The notes: generated from the sequence alone by a model not told the origin. Positions 1 through 8,671 are shown, counted from the first letter of the stretch. The stretch: 19,882 nucleotides of DNA from Firmicutes bacterium UBA5388 (GCA_002409975.1 DHOO01000081.1:432-20313); one strand, 5' to 3'. A program made the numbers and translations.

Positions 1-30
1 TCGAGAGCTATTTTCTAAGTAGGAGGAAAA

Positions 31-276
31 ATGAGAGCAATAAAGATTAAACAAGGTACTACCATTCGTTTGGAGCAGTTTCTTAAGTTAGCAGGGGTGG
101 TAATGACTGGGGGAGAAGCTAAAACCTTAATTCAGGATGGAATGATTAAGGTTAATGGAGTAATCGAAGAAAGACGGGGAAGAGCATTATACCCCGAGGA
201 TATTGTGACCATGCCCGATGGGGAAAATTTGAAGGTATTTTACAAGGAAGACGAAATTGTACTTAGAGAAGATTAA
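31..276 (+). CDS. yaaA: S4-domain RNA-binding protein YaaA
   Basis: This is a small (81 aa) S4-domain protein of the YaaA family, encoded between dnaN and recF in most Firmicutes; the Bacillus relative is linked to late ribosome maturation (family knowledge). The S4 fold covers roughly residues 10-60: an amphipathic helix with TIRLEQFLKLAG, then GGEAKTLIQDG and the strand MIKVNGVIEERRG that contacts RNA. An AGGAGG site at 21-26 sits four bases before the ATG. The 3' end overlaps the recF start by 20 bases, so the two are probably translationally coupled. The gene upstream, expected to be dnaN, lies outside the window. The family call is firm; the exact RNA target is not visible. Confidence 0.92.
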   Translation: MRAIKIKQGTTIRLEQFLKLAGVVMTGGEAKTLIQDGMIKVNGVIEERRGRALYPEDIVTMPDGENLKVFYKEDEIVLRED

Positions 277-1366
277 AATCAGGAATTTTCGAAATTACTG
301 TACAGCCGATGTTTTGTTAGCTCCTCATATTAATGTTTTGTATGGAAATAATGGTCAAGGAAAGACTAATTTTCTTGAAGCAGTTTCTTTTTTAACTCTA
401 GGCAGTTCGTTTCGGACCAAAAGAGATGAAGAATTGCTCAAGCGAGAAGAAAAAGGATTTTATCTTAAAGGAGAATTTCTAGATAATGACGAATCTCTCC
501 TTCTTGAAGTCGGAACAGATCTAAATCGTCTTGTGGTTAAAGTAAACGGGGTAGTATATAAGAGTAAAAGGGCTCTCTTTGGGCGGGTTAGAACAGTCAT
601 CTTTACCCCGGATGATTTACAAATAATTAAAGGTGGGCCAGAAAAGCGTCGTGAATATTTAGATTTATATTTGGCCCAGGCTTATTCGGGGTATCGTAAA
701 GTTTTTCTCGATTTTTATCGAGCGTTATATCAGAGAAATTCTTTACTGAAAAAATTTAGAGAAGGTTTTCGTGACTTTACCGAATTAGAAATCTGGACTA
801 ATAAGGTGATAGAAGAAGGAAGTAGGATAATATATTATCGACTGAAAGCTGTGGAAGAGATCAGTCCCTGGATTAACCGTTATCACCAGTTGATGAGTAA
901 AGAGAAAGAAGATTTACATGGTTTATATATATGTACTGGAGAGATGCGTCCAATTATGGATATTGATTGTATTAAAGAAGAATACAAAAAGGCTATTTTT
1001 CGTAGAAAAATAGAAGAGATGAGGAGAGGATATACTTTAGTTGGTCCGCACCGGGATGATTTACAGTTACTTTTAAATCAAAAATGGGATTTACGAGTTT
1101 ATGGTTCGCAAGGACAACAAAGAACAGCTGCTCTAGCTTTGAAATTAGCGATGGTTGATCTGATTAAAAGAACTCAAGGCGTTCCTCCTCTCCTTCTTCT
1201 AGACGATGTCTTCTCGGAATTTGATAATGAAAGAAAGAAAGAGTTGTTAAGGTTATTAACCGCGGGAACACAAACGATTATCAGCACTACTGAACTGCGG
1301 GATTTTCCCAACTTAGGTTCAGAGTTCAAGGCTTTGCGAGTAGAGAGTGGAGTGATTTTCGATTAA
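257..1366 (+). CDS. recF: DNA replication and repair protein RecF
   Basis: RecF is an SMC-like ABC ATPase that, with RecO and RecR, loads RecA at single-strand gaps and stalled forks. At 369 aa it has normal family length. Visible motifs are Walker A GNNGQGKT (30-37), the RecF-typical GPHRDD (263-268), the signature SQGQQR (284-289) and Walker B LLLLDDVFSEFD (about 312-323). The TTG at 257 is chosen because it gives the family N-terminus MYLEKIKIRNFRNY and has AAGGAAG just upstream; it overlaps yaaA by 20 bases. The stop overlaps the proposed ATT start of the next gene. Nothing is truncated, and the identification is essentially certain. Confidence 0.97.
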   Translation: MYLEKIKIRNFRNYCTADVLLAPHINVLYGNNGQGKTNFLEAVSFLTLGSSFRTKRDEELLKREEKGFYLKGEFLDNDESLLLEVGTDLNRLVVKVNGVVYKSKRALFGRVRTVIFTPDDLQIIKGGPEKRREYLDLYLAQAYSGYRKVFLDFYRALYQRNSLLKKFREGFRDFTELEIWTNKVIEEGSRIIYYRLKAVEEISPWINRYHQLMSKEKEDLHGLYICTGEMRPIMDIDCIKEEYKKAIFRRKIEEMRRGYTLVGPHRDDLQLLLNQKWDLRVYGSQGQQRTAALALKLAMVDLIKRTQGVPPLLLLDDVFSEFDNERKKELLRLLTAGTQTIISTTELRDFPNLGSEFKALRVESGVIFD

Positions 1367-1826
1367 TAAAGTTAATCCTCTGTCTGAGATCGTTCAAGGG
1401 TTTCTCATAAATTGGTCGCAAGATAACCGAGCTAAAACAGGGTTAGCTCTTTATTATTGGCCCAAAGTAATTGGGGATGAGCTAAAAACGAAAGCAGAAG
1501 CCGTCCAAGTAAGAAATGGCATTCTCTGGATAAAGACTCCTGATCCATCGCTTGCTTATAATTTAACCTTTTTTAAAAAGGAAATTATCAATAAATACCA
1601 AAAGTATTTAGGGGCAAAAACCATACGTTCAGTAAGGGTTACTATTGGAGACCTTACTGATAATTATGATTATGGTAAAAAAGGGGAAGATAGTAGAGGA
1701 TCTCTTGAAAGCATTAAAATTCCATCCATAATAGATAAAGAGATGAAGCAGATAAAAGATCCAGAACTAAAAAAAGTTTTTGCGAATTTTTACAAGCGAC
1801 ATGAGAGCATAAAGAAGAGGCCTTAA
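1362..1826 (+). CDS. DUF721 / DciA-like protein with non-canonical ATT start
   Basis: An open frame of 154 codons runs from just after recF to a TAA at 1824-1826 with no usable ATG, GTG or TTG at its beginning. The best start is ATT at 1362, inside the recF stop overlap and nine bases after GGAG (1349-1352); CTG at 1380 is an alternative. The translation fits DUF721: LALYYWPKVIGDELKTKAEA carries the W-x-x-V-x-G core, followed by GILWIKTPDPSLAYNL and YLGAKTIRSVRVTIGD. DUF721 includes DciA, a DnaB-helicase loader or operator in many bacteria (family knowledge). Its place between recF and remB/gyrB matches many Clostridia-type genomes. The C-terminal third (from about residue 105) is charged and not recognised. 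Family call good; start uncertain. Confidence 0.8.
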   Translation: MNKVNPLSEIVQGFLINWSQDNRAKTGLALYYWPKVIGDELKTKAEAVQVRNGILWIKTPDPSLAYNLTFFKKEIINKYQKYLGAKTIRSVRVTIGDLTDNYDYGKKGEDSRGSLESIKIPSIIDKEMKQIKDPELKKVFANFYKRHESIKKRP

Positions 1827-1856
1827 TTGCAGAATTCCTGGAAAAGGAGGATGTAT

Positions 1857-2093
1857 ATGTTTTTGCATCTTGGTGGGGTAACGGTTATTAGTATTAAAGA
1901 GATAATTGCTGTTCTAAATCTAGAGAAAATAAACTTTAGGGAAGAATGGGTTAATCAGAGTCTTCCCAAAAAACAGTTGTTGGATATCTCCGAAGGAAAG
2001 CCAAAATCAGCTATTTTTACTGATGAAAAAGTTATTCTTTCGCCTATTTCTTCTTTTACGTTGAAAAAAAGATTGAAACAAATTCCAGCCTGA
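1857..2093 (+). CDS. remB: DUF370 / RemB-like extracellular matrix regulator
   Basis: A 78-aa protein of the DUF370 family, called RemB (YaaB) in Bacillus, where the related RemA activates biofilm matrix genes by binding DNA. The N-terminus MFLHLGGVTVISIKEIIAVLNL matches the family pattern of a short strand, GG, then (I/V)xxKxIIAI(L/F). The frame stays open back to 1827, but AAGGAGG at 1844-1850 abuts an ATG at 1851 and lies six bases from the ATG at 1857, so 1857 is preferred. It stands between the DUF721 gene and gyrB, the usual Firmicute position. The C-terminus FTLKKRLKQIPA is typical. Function in this organism is inferred from the family only. Confidence 0.85.
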   Translation: MFLHLGGVTVISIKEIIAVLNLEKINFREEWVNQSLPKKQLLDISEGKPKSAIFTDEKVILSPISSFTLKKRLKQIPA

Positions 2094-2204
2094 TAAGTCG
2101 TCCACGTCAACCTCTATTGACCCCAATTATTAACAAAAATAAGTTGACATGGTTTGACAAGCATCGAGTGTTTTCAAGTTAGTAATCCTATGGGAGGTGT
2201 TTGT

Positions 2205-4121
2205 TTGTCGAAAAAAATTGAGCAGCAAAATATGGGTTATAATGCTGAACAGATCCAAGTACTAGAAGGACTTGAAGCAGTTAGAAAACGCCCTAGTATG
2301 TATATAGGGAGTACATGTGTACGTGGCCTCCATCACCTCGTATATGAGGTTGTAGACAATAGTATTGATGAAGCATTAGCAGGTTTTTGTGATCTAGTCA
2401 AAGTTACCTTGCAAACAGATGGTTCAGTAACGGTAGAAGATAATGGCACTGGAATTCCAGTAGATATCCATCCTAAAGAAAAAGTTTCTGCGCTGCAAGT
2501 AGTAATGACTAAGCTCCATGCCGGTGGTAAGTTTGGGGGAGAACATTACCGAGTTTCAGGGGGACTTCATGGTGTGGGAGTTTCGGTGGTAAACGCCCTT
2601 TCTGCTTGGTTAGAAGTGGAGGTTAAGCGGGATCACAAAATTTATTTTCAAAGATATGAAAAAGGTAAACCTCAGAATGAAGTTAAGACCATCGGTAGGG
2701 CGGATAGTACAGGTACGAAGGTGACTTTCCAACCAGATCCTGAGATTTTCGAGAGTTGCGAATTTAGTTTAGAAACCCTTTCACATCGTTTACGTGAAAT
2801 GGCCTTTCTCAACCGCGGTTTAACAATCGAGCTTGAGGATAAGCGAGTTGAGAAACAGATCTCCTTTCATTATGAGGGCGGAATTATCTCCTTTGTTGAG
2901 CATCTTAATAAAACGAAGACGCCTATTTACAAAGAGGTTATTTATATTCAAAAAGAAGTTGATGACAACCTCATCGAAGTAGCAATGCAGCATAATGATG
3001 GTTACGTTGAGAATGTTTACACCTTTGCTAATAATATAAACACTCAAGAAGGTGGAACCCACTTGTCTGGTTTTCGTTCTGCCTTGACCAGATCCTTAAA
3101 TGATTATGCAAGGAAAAACAATTTACTAAAAGAGAATGAAAGCAATTTATCTGGTGATGATGTGCGGGAAGGTTTAACAGCTATTCTAAGTGTGAAATTA
3201 CGTTTTCCCCAGTTTGAAGGTCAAACTAAGACGAAATTAGGGAACAGCGAAATGAAGGGGGTAGTTGAGTCCGTAGTATATGAAGGACTCTCGGATTTTA
3301 TGGAAGAGAACCCCCCGGTGGGCAGGAGAATTATTGATAAATGTATCCTAGCGAGTAGGGCTAGGGATGCCGCCCGCAAGGCTAGGGAATTAACGCGGAG
3401 AAAAAATGCTTTAGAAATTTCTTCCCTCCCTGGTAAATTAGCTGATTGTACTTTTAAAGAACCAGAATTATCCGAATTGTATCTAGTGGAAGGTGATTCA
3501 GCCGGAGGTTCAGCAAAACAAGCCAGAGACCGAAGATTCCAGGCGATCTTACCCTTACGAGGGAAGATTCTTAATGTGGAGAAAGCCCGTCTCGACAGAA
3601 TACTGAATAATGAAGAAATTAAGGCGATGATTACTGCTTTAGGTTCTGGAATTGGAGAGGACTTTGACCTTTCGAAGCTCCGTTATCATAAAGTAATTAC
3701 CATGACTGATGCCGATGTTGATGGGGCGCATATCCGTACTCTCCTTTTAACGTTCTTCTATCGATACATGACCCCTCTAATTGAAAAGGGACATGTCTAT
3801 ATCGGGATGCCCCCACTATTTTTAGCGAAAAAAGGGAAAAAACAGCAGTACTGTTACTCAGAACATGAATTAGAGGAATTTTTAGAAACAAATGGACGTC
3901 AGGGAGTAGCCATTCAAAGATATAAGGGTCTTGGCGAAATGAATGCCGAACAGCTATCAGATACGACTATGAATCCGGAAACCAGAACAATTCTCCGCGT
4001 GACCTTAGAGGATGCGGTTGCTGCTGATGAGATCTTCTCCACATTAATGGGGGATAAAGTAGAACCGAGACGAGAGTTTATCCAAGCTCACGCTCGAGAG
4101 GTTATTAACCTAGATATCTAA
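2205..4121 (+). CDS. gyrB: DNA gyrase subunit B
   Basis: The ATPase subunit of DNA gyrase, which with GyrA introduces negative supercoils. At 638 aa it lacks the long insert of many Gram-negative enzymes. The GHKL ATPase domain has EVVDNSIDEA (48-57, catalytic Glu48), DNGTGIP and GLHGVGVSVVNALS. The TOPRIM domain has EGDSAGGSAKQ (Glu429) and DADVDG (Asp502, 504, 506), and the C-terminus has RYKGLGEMNAEQL. The frame opens earlier, at TTG 2154, but TTG at 2205 is preferred because GGGAGG (2192-2197) lies seven bases upstream and the protein then begins with the normal short leader before YNAEQIQVLEGLEAVRKRP. No obvious terminator follows; gyrA comes after a 238-base spacer. Confidence 0.97.
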   Translation: MSKKIEQQNMGYNAEQIQVLEGLEAVRKRPSMYIGSTCVRGLHHLVYEVVDNSIDEALAGFCDLVKVTLQTDGSVTVEDNGTGIPVDIHPKEKVSALQVVMTKLHAGGKFGGEHYRVSGGLHGVGVSVVNALSAWLEVEVKRDHKIYFQRYEKGKPQNEVKTIGRADSTGTKVTFQPDPEIFESCEFSLETLSHRLREMAFLNRGLTIELEDKRVEKQISFHYEGGIISFVEHLNKTKTPIYKEVIYIQKEVDDNLIEVAMQHNDGYVENVYTFANNINTQEGGTHLSGFRSALTRSLNDYARKNNLLKENESNLSGDDVREGLTAILSVKLRFPQFEGQTKTKLGNSEMKGVVESVVYEGLSDFMEENPPVGRRIIDKCILASRARDAARKARELTRRKNALEISSLPGKLADCTFKEPELSELYLVEGDSAGGSAKQARDRRFQAILPLRGKILNVEKARLDRILNNEEIKAMITALGSGIGEDFDLSKLRYHKVITMTDADVDGAHIRTLLLTFFYRYMTPLIEKGHVYIGMPPLFLAKKGKKQQYCYSEHELEEFLETNGRQGVAIQRYKGLGEMNAEQLSDTTMNPETRTILRVTLEDAVAADEIFSTLMGDKVEPRREFIQAHAREVINLDI

Positions 4122-4126
4122 GTATT

Positions 4127-4160
4127 CGTTCACACTGGCTACCGCCCGCACAGGTGAAGT
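4127..4160 (+). repeat. Truncated solo hairpin-unit repeat in gyrB-gyrA spacer
   Basis: The stretch CGTTCACACTGGCTACCGCC closely matches the 5' half of the 62-base repeat unit at 14058-14119, which reads CGTTCATCTGGCTACCACCC. After CCGCA the match stops, and CAGGTGAAGTG resembles the 3' arm of that unit, as if the middle were deleted. The other element ends are absent, so this looks like a relic or solo unit rather than a full element. It is the third location of the repeat family in the window. Confidence 0.5.
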
Positions 4161-4184
4161 GAGGAAATTGCATGTTTGTCGATC

Positions 4185-4246
4185 AAGGTCAACTTGTTTT
4201 TCTTAAAACATTCATTTTATTGAAACTCAACTCAACTGTTGACCTT
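4185..4246. repeat. Perfect 9-bp inverted repeat in gyrB-gyrA spacer
   Basis: AAGGTCAAC (4185-4193) and GTTGACCTT (4238-4246) are exact reverse complements separated by 44 bases of AT-rich sequence. The spacing is long for an intrinsic terminator and no T-run follows. It could be an operator pair or a long-loop leader structure upstream of gyrA. Apart from this and the repeat relic, the 238-base spacer holds no gene; the AT-rich stretch 4260-4335 carries several TATAAA-like hexamers without a convincing -35. Confidence 0.4.
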
Positions 4247-4359
4247 AAAGGGCGCCAAATGTGAGAATTATGAAATTTTTTAAAGTATAAAACGCCCGAG
4301 TTTATTTTAATATAAAAAATCTATAATTTTAAGGGATTGAATCCATTGGAGGGAGCATT

Positions 4360-6810
4360 TTGGCAGAAATTTTCGACGGGAAAGTCGTCCCTATAGATAT
4401 AGAGCATGAGATGAAACGTTCATATCTCAGCTATGCGATGAGTGTGATCGTCGGTCGAGCTCTTCCTGATGTTCGGGATGGGTTAAAACCAGTTCATCGC
4501 CGTATTTTATATGGAATGTATGAATCCGGCACTACTCCGGCCAAACCATACAAAAAATCAGCTCGTATTGTTGGGGATGTAATGGGAAGATATCATCCCC
4601 ATGGCGATTCCGCTATTTATGACTCAGCCGTCCGTATGGCTCAAGATTTTTCTTACCGTAATCCGTTGGTGGATGGGCATGGTAATTTTGGTTCGGTAGA
4701 TGGAGACCCGCCGGCGGCGATGAGGTATACAGAGGTTCGTCTTTCTAAGTTAGCGATGGAAATGCTGACCGATATTGAGAAAAACACTGTAGATTTTGCT
4801 CCGAATTTCGATGGTAGTATGGAAGAACCGGTGGTCTTACCTTCACGTTTCCCGAATTTATTGGTAAATGGTTCCTCTGGGATTGCGGTAGGGATGGCTA
4901 CTAATATTCCTCCTCATAATTTAGGAGAAGTAATTGATGGCGCTATTTTACTAATCGATGATCCCGATGCCGACAGTGAAGCTTTAATGAAGGTTGTAAA
5001 AGGGCCTGATTTTCCTACGGGCGGAATAATTTTAGGCCGTGAGGGAATTCGTGACGCCTTTTTAACCGGAAGAGGAAGTATCAAGGTTAGAGCGAAAACC
5101 AGAATAGAGACGCTTAGTGGCGGAAAAAACCAAATTATTGTTACGGAATTACCCTATCAAGTGAACAAGGCAAGATTGATCGAGAAGATCGCAGAGCTAG
5201 TGCGGAATAAAGTTATTGAAGGCATCTCTGATCTACGGGATGAATCTGACCGTTCCGGAATGCGGATCGTTATTGAGCTAAAGCGAGATGCTAACCCGAA
5301 TGTTCTTCTTAATCAACTCTATAAGCATACCCAGCTACAAGATTCTTTTGGGGTCATCATGTTGGTGTTGGTGGATAATGAGCCACGGGTGCTTGGACTC
5401 CATGATATTATTCGCTATTATCTTCACCACCAAAGTGAGGTGGTAACGAGAAGAACTCAGTATGATTTAGAGAAAGCGGAGGAGCGCGCGCATATTATTG
5501 AAGGGTTGCGTATTGCCCTTGATCATATTGATGAGGTAATCAAGTTAATTCGTTCTTCCCAGACGGCAGAGATTGCAAGGGAAGGATTGATGGAAAAGTT
5601 TGGACTTTCTGAGCGGCAGGCACAGGCGATTTTGGATATGAGACTCCAGAGTTTAACAGGGTTACAGCGTGAGAAACTAGAAGAAGAGTATAACCAACTT
5701 GTTAAAATCATTACTTATTATCAAGAATTACTGGCTGATCCGGCGAAAATTATGGCTGTAGTTAAAGAAGAACTGCAGGAGATAAAAGAAAAGTATGCTG
5801 ACCCACGAAGAACTGAGATCGCCCAAAGTGAAGAGGATATTTCGATGGAAGATCTAATTGCTGATGAAGACATTGTAGTTACTATAACTCATAATGGCTA
5901 TATAAAACGGCTACCGATTACCACTTACAAAAGTCAAAGACGAGGTGGAAGGGGGATCACGGGGATCAACACCAAGGAAGAAGATTTTGTGGAACATTTC
6001 TTTATTACTTCTACCCATGATTATATCTTGTTCTTTACGAACCAGGGACAGGTTTATCAGCTCAGAGGGTTTGATATTCCCGAGGCCTCACGACAGGCTA
6101 GGGGAGTAGCGATCATTAACCTGATTCAGTTAGAGCCTAAAGAGAGAATTAACGCGTTTATTCCGGTAAAACAATTCAGCGAGGATCTTTTCTTATTAAT
6201 GTGCACTCAAAATGGGATTGTGAAGAAAACAGCTTTGTCGCAATATAGGAATAACCGTAAAAAAGGGCTAATTGGGATCTCTCTTGATCAGGGAGATGAG
6301 TTAATCGGTGTTAGATTAACCGATGGGGCTCGGGAAGTGATCATTGTTACCAAAAAGGGGCAGTCGATCCGCTTTTCGGAAGAAGAGGTTAGAGCAATGG
6401 GACGGACAGCTAGGGGAGTTAAAGGGATAACGCTACGAGCTGAAGATCTGGTGGTAGGAATGGACATTGTCAAGGATGATGCTGAATTATTAATTATAAC
6501 GGAGAATGGTTTTGGAAAAAGAACACCGTTCGATCAATACCGGGCACAGACTCGGGGCGGGATTGGAACTAAAACCCTTAATCGAACGTCAAAAACCGGT
6601 GAGATTGTAGGGGGTAGGGTAGTTTACCCTGAACATGAGTTAATGTTAACTAATGCCAGTGGGATGATTATCCGGGTAACGGTTAGTGGGATCTCGTCGA
6701 TGGGTCGCAATACCCAAGGAGTAAAGATTATGCGTTTAGATGATAATGACCGGATAGTAGCTTTAGCCAGAGTAATTAGTAAGGCGGAAGAGGACGAAGA
6801 TGGGGAGTAA
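4360..6810 (+). CDS. gyrA: DNA gyrase subunit A
   Basis: The DNA breakage-reunion subunit of gyrase, 816 aa, a usual length. The winged-helix domain carries the catalytic Tyr123 in AAMRYTEVRL. The quinolone-determining stretch reads RYHPHGDSAIYDSAVRMAQ with Ser84 and Asp88, the residues usual in sensitive enzymes. The C-terminal beta-pinwheel contains the GyrA box QRRGGRG (526-532), which marks a true gyrase rather than topoisomerase IV ParC. The acidic tail ISKAEEDEDGE is common. TTG at 4360 is chosen because GGAGGGAG lies six bases upstream and the protein begins MAEIFDGKVVPIDIEHEMKR. A terminator-like hairpin overlaps the stop. Confidence 0.97.
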   Translation: MAEIFDGKVVPIDIEHEMKRSYLSYAMSVIVGRALPDVRDGLKPVHRRILYGMYESGTTPAKPYKKSARIVGDVMGRYHPHGDSAIYDSAVRMAQDFSYRNPLVDGHGNFGSVDGDPPAAMRYTEVRLSKLAMEMLTDIEKNTVDFAPNFDGSMEEPVVLPSRFPNLLVNGSSGIAVGMATNIPPHNLGEVIDGAILLIDDPDADSEALMKVVKGPDFPTGGIILGREGIRDAFLTGRGSIKVRAKTRIETLSGGKNQIIVTELPYQVNKARLIEKIAELVRNKVIEGISDLRDESDRSGMRIVIELKRDANPNVLLNQLYKHTQLQDSFGVIMLVLVDNEPRVLGLHDIIRYYLHHQSEVVTRRTQYDLEKAEERAHIIEGLRIALDHIDEVIKLIRSSQTAEIAREGLMEKFGLSERQAQAILDMRLQSLTGLQREKLEEEYNQLVKIITYYQELLADPAKIMAVVKEELQEIKEKYADPRRTEIAQSEEDISMEDLIADEDIVVTITHNGYIKRLPITTYKSQRRGGRGITGINTKEEDFVEHFFITSTHDYILFFTNQGQVYQLRGFDIPEASRQARGVAIINLIQLEPKERINAFIPVKQFSEDLFLLMCTQNGIVKKTALSQYRNNRKKGLIGISLDQGDELIGVRLTDGAREVIIVTKKGQSIRFSEEEVRAMGRTARGVKGITLRAEDLVVGMDIVKDDAELLIITENGFGKRTPFDQYRAQTRGGIGTKTLNRTSKTGEIVGGRVVYPEHELMLTNASGMIIRVTVSGISSMGRNTQGVKIMRLDDNDRIVALARVISKAEEDEDGE

Positions 6811-6833
6811 AAGGAGGTTAATACCCCTTTTTT
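6809..6833 (+). terminator. Probable intrinsic terminator after gyrA
   Basis: AAAAGG-a-GGT (6809-6818) pairs with ACCCCTTTT (6823-6831) around a TAAT loop: nine pairs with one bulged A, followed by a six-T run ending at 6833. The left arm looks like a perfect Shine-Dalgarno site, but no start codon is suitably placed after it, so a terminator is the better reading. It starts inside the gyrA stop codon. Confidence 0.55.
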
Positions 6834-6872
6834 CAGAACAGTTTCTTAATATTTCTAGAGCGGGGCGAAATT

Positions 6873-8660
6873 GTGCGTATAAAAAAACTGAGGATTAAAG
6901 GTTTTGGTTCGATTATAGATAAAGAGTTTGATTTCGATCAATCCTTTACCACACTTCTATGGGAGGAAAAGGGAAAGCAAGAAACCCTAAGTGATGTAAT
7001 TGTAGCGTTATTATTTGGTTTTCCTCCCCATCGTCGCAGTAGCTTGGAGAAATATTGTCCAGTTATAGGAAAGAAGCAATACAGCGCTTCGCTCGTAGTT
7101 GAAACGGAAGCTGGAGAGTTTTTGATTGGACGAAATTTTCCCCGCGAGATACTGGAGGTTTTTAAGTATGAGGAGAAGCGTCTCCTTCCCCTCCCCGCTA
7201 CCGTTCTTATGGATATAATATATAGCGAATTTGGCACTTTAAATCCCCTGGATTTTGAGGCTATTTCTTTGTTCCAAAATAATAATCTGCGACTAAATCA
7301 ATATGCGCCACTGATCCGGGAACATGTTCAACAACTTGTTTATGAGGGTGTTTTAGAAAGGGTTCTTCCTAGAGCTTTATCTTTAGAAGAAGCTAACCAG
7401 GGGCAAATAAAAGAAAGATTAATTAAGAATGAAGATTTACTTAAGAAACTTACTTCACTCCAATCTGAAGTGAAGTGCTTGGAAGAACAAGAAAATAAAT
7501 TATCCCACTACGAACAATTCTTATCGGTTGAGCACAATTCTCTCTTAGAAGAGCTGTCTCGAGAATATACTGCTGCGACATTGGAAAGGAGCTTTTATGA
7601 AGAACAGCTTCGTGAAGAAAAAGAAAGCAGAAAGATAATCGAGAGAGAAGCAAGGCTTCTTCGGGAAAAAATAGCCACTTTTGACCAAACGCTTTATACA
7701 AATGAGATTCAGCAGAGAGTTATGGATATGTTGACTATTAGAGATCACAAGAATGTTCTGCTACAAAAAGAGGAAGAAGATTTAAACAAGCTGGGCAAAA
7801 AAGGTGTTTTTTCTCGAATGAATAGTAAAGAAGCTGAAGAAATAAAGTTAAGGATCGAAAGGTTGCTGTATGATTTATCGAGGATTAGAGAAGAGTTAAG
7901 AGTTTTACTCAAAGGAAAGAAACCTGAAGAATTTCTTAAGGAAAAAACATTGCTTGAACAGTATAGTAATGACCTGCTTAGATTAGAGTATCCCTCTATT
8001 CAGAAGGAGAATGATCATGAAAACAGAGAGCGCTTGAAAAAAATCAAAGAACATGAGGGAAGTCTCCGTCAACAGTTTGATAAACTTCTGGTTTTAGCTG
8101 GGCAAGAAGAATTGGAAATAGTTAAAACCAAGGTAAAACAATTACAACAAGTAAAGCAGAAAAAGAAGATAGTTGAGGAGGAAATCAAAGAGCTGACAAC
8201 AGAGGTGGGGATGGAAAACCCGGATCAAGCTATGGCTTATTTGGAGCAAAAGAAGAAAAGTTTAGAAGAAGAACTAGTTACTATTGCCGAGCAGGATACG
8301 TGGTGGGGAGATGATGAGCTTTCTATCTTATACCAAGAGGCCAGTAGATTACTGGCAGTCTTTACTTTAGGACGGCATAAAAAAATTACCCCTCGAATTA
8401 GCGGAAATCAACTAGGTTTTATAGTGAGTGGGGAAGAGGGCGAGGTTTTAGATGAACAGCTAGAAGCCGATGAGAGAGACCTTACTCATTTAGCTTTTCG
8501 TCTGGCCATGGCTAAAAGGCGGATGGTGGAAGAAAAGGCCCTTATCTTGATGAATAATTACCCAAAGCTATTAACGGCAGAAAGCCGAGAAAATTTACTT
8601 TCCTTGTTAAAAGAATGGTTTAAGGAAGGACAAATTATCTTAATCCAAAGTAATGATTAA
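6873..8660 (+). CDS. Coiled-coil YhaN/SbcC-like protein with decayed ATPase motifs
   Basis: A 595-aa protein with the layout of YhaN/SbcC/RecF-type ABC ATPases: an N-terminal half-domain (1-150), a long Lys/Glu-rich coiled coil (about 185-465), then a C-terminal half-domain. The start MRIKKLRIKGFGSI and the ALLFGF helix (45-50) are typical of YhaN-like proteins. The nucleotide motifs are broken: EEKGKQET (31-38) replaces Walker A, keeping GK but losing Ser/Thr; LEADERDLTHLAFRLA (530-545) replaces the LSxGT signature; and ALILMNN (556-562) replaces the acidic Walker B. It is probably not an ATPase, yet the frame is intact. GTG at 6873 is the only standard start after an in-frame stop at 6819-6821, and its ribosome site is weak. 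Role unknown; DNA- or membrane-associated scaffolding is inferred. Confidence 0.7.
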   Translation: MRIKKLRIKGFGSIIDKEFDFDQSFTTLLWEEKGKQETLSDVIVALLFGFPPHRRSSLEKYCPVIGKKQYSASLVVETEAGEFLIGRNFPREILEVFKYEEKRLLPLPATVLMDIIYSEFGTLNPLDFEAISLFQNNNLRLNQYAPLIREHVQQLVYEGVLERVLPRALSLEEANQGQIKERLIKNEDLLKKLTSLQSEVKCLEEQENKLSHYEQFLSVEHNSLLEELSREYTAATLERSFYEEQLREEKESRKIIEREARLLREKIATFDQTLYTNEIQQRVMDMLTIRDHKNVLLQKEEEDLNKLGKKGVFSRMNSKEAEEIKLRIERLLYDLSRIREELRVLLKGKKPEEFLKEKTLLEQYSNDLLRLEYPSIQKENDHENRERLKKIKEHEGSLRQQFDKLLVLAGQEELEIVKTKVKQLQQVKQKKKIVEEEIKELTTEVGMENPDQAMAYLEQKKKSLEEELVTIAEQDTWWGDDELSILYQEASRLLAVFTLGRHKKITPRISGNQLGFIVSGEEGEVLDEQLEADERDLTHLAFRLAMAKRRMVEEKALILMNNYPKLLTAESRENLLSLLKEWFKEGQIILIQSND

Positions 8661-8671
8661 AAGGTAGTTTT

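Noticed and set aside
2144..2186. Two TTGACA hexamers (2144-2149, 2154-2159) before gyrB as -35 boxes.
   Set aside because: No acceptable -10 hexamer lies 16-18 bases downstream of either; the best (TAGTAA, 2180) is 20 bases away, so the promoter is not supported well enough to list.
6810..6818. Perfect AAAGGAGGT ribosome site after gyrA suggesting a further small gene.
   Set aside because: No start codon follows at a usable distance; the sequence is explained as the left arm of a terminator hairpin.
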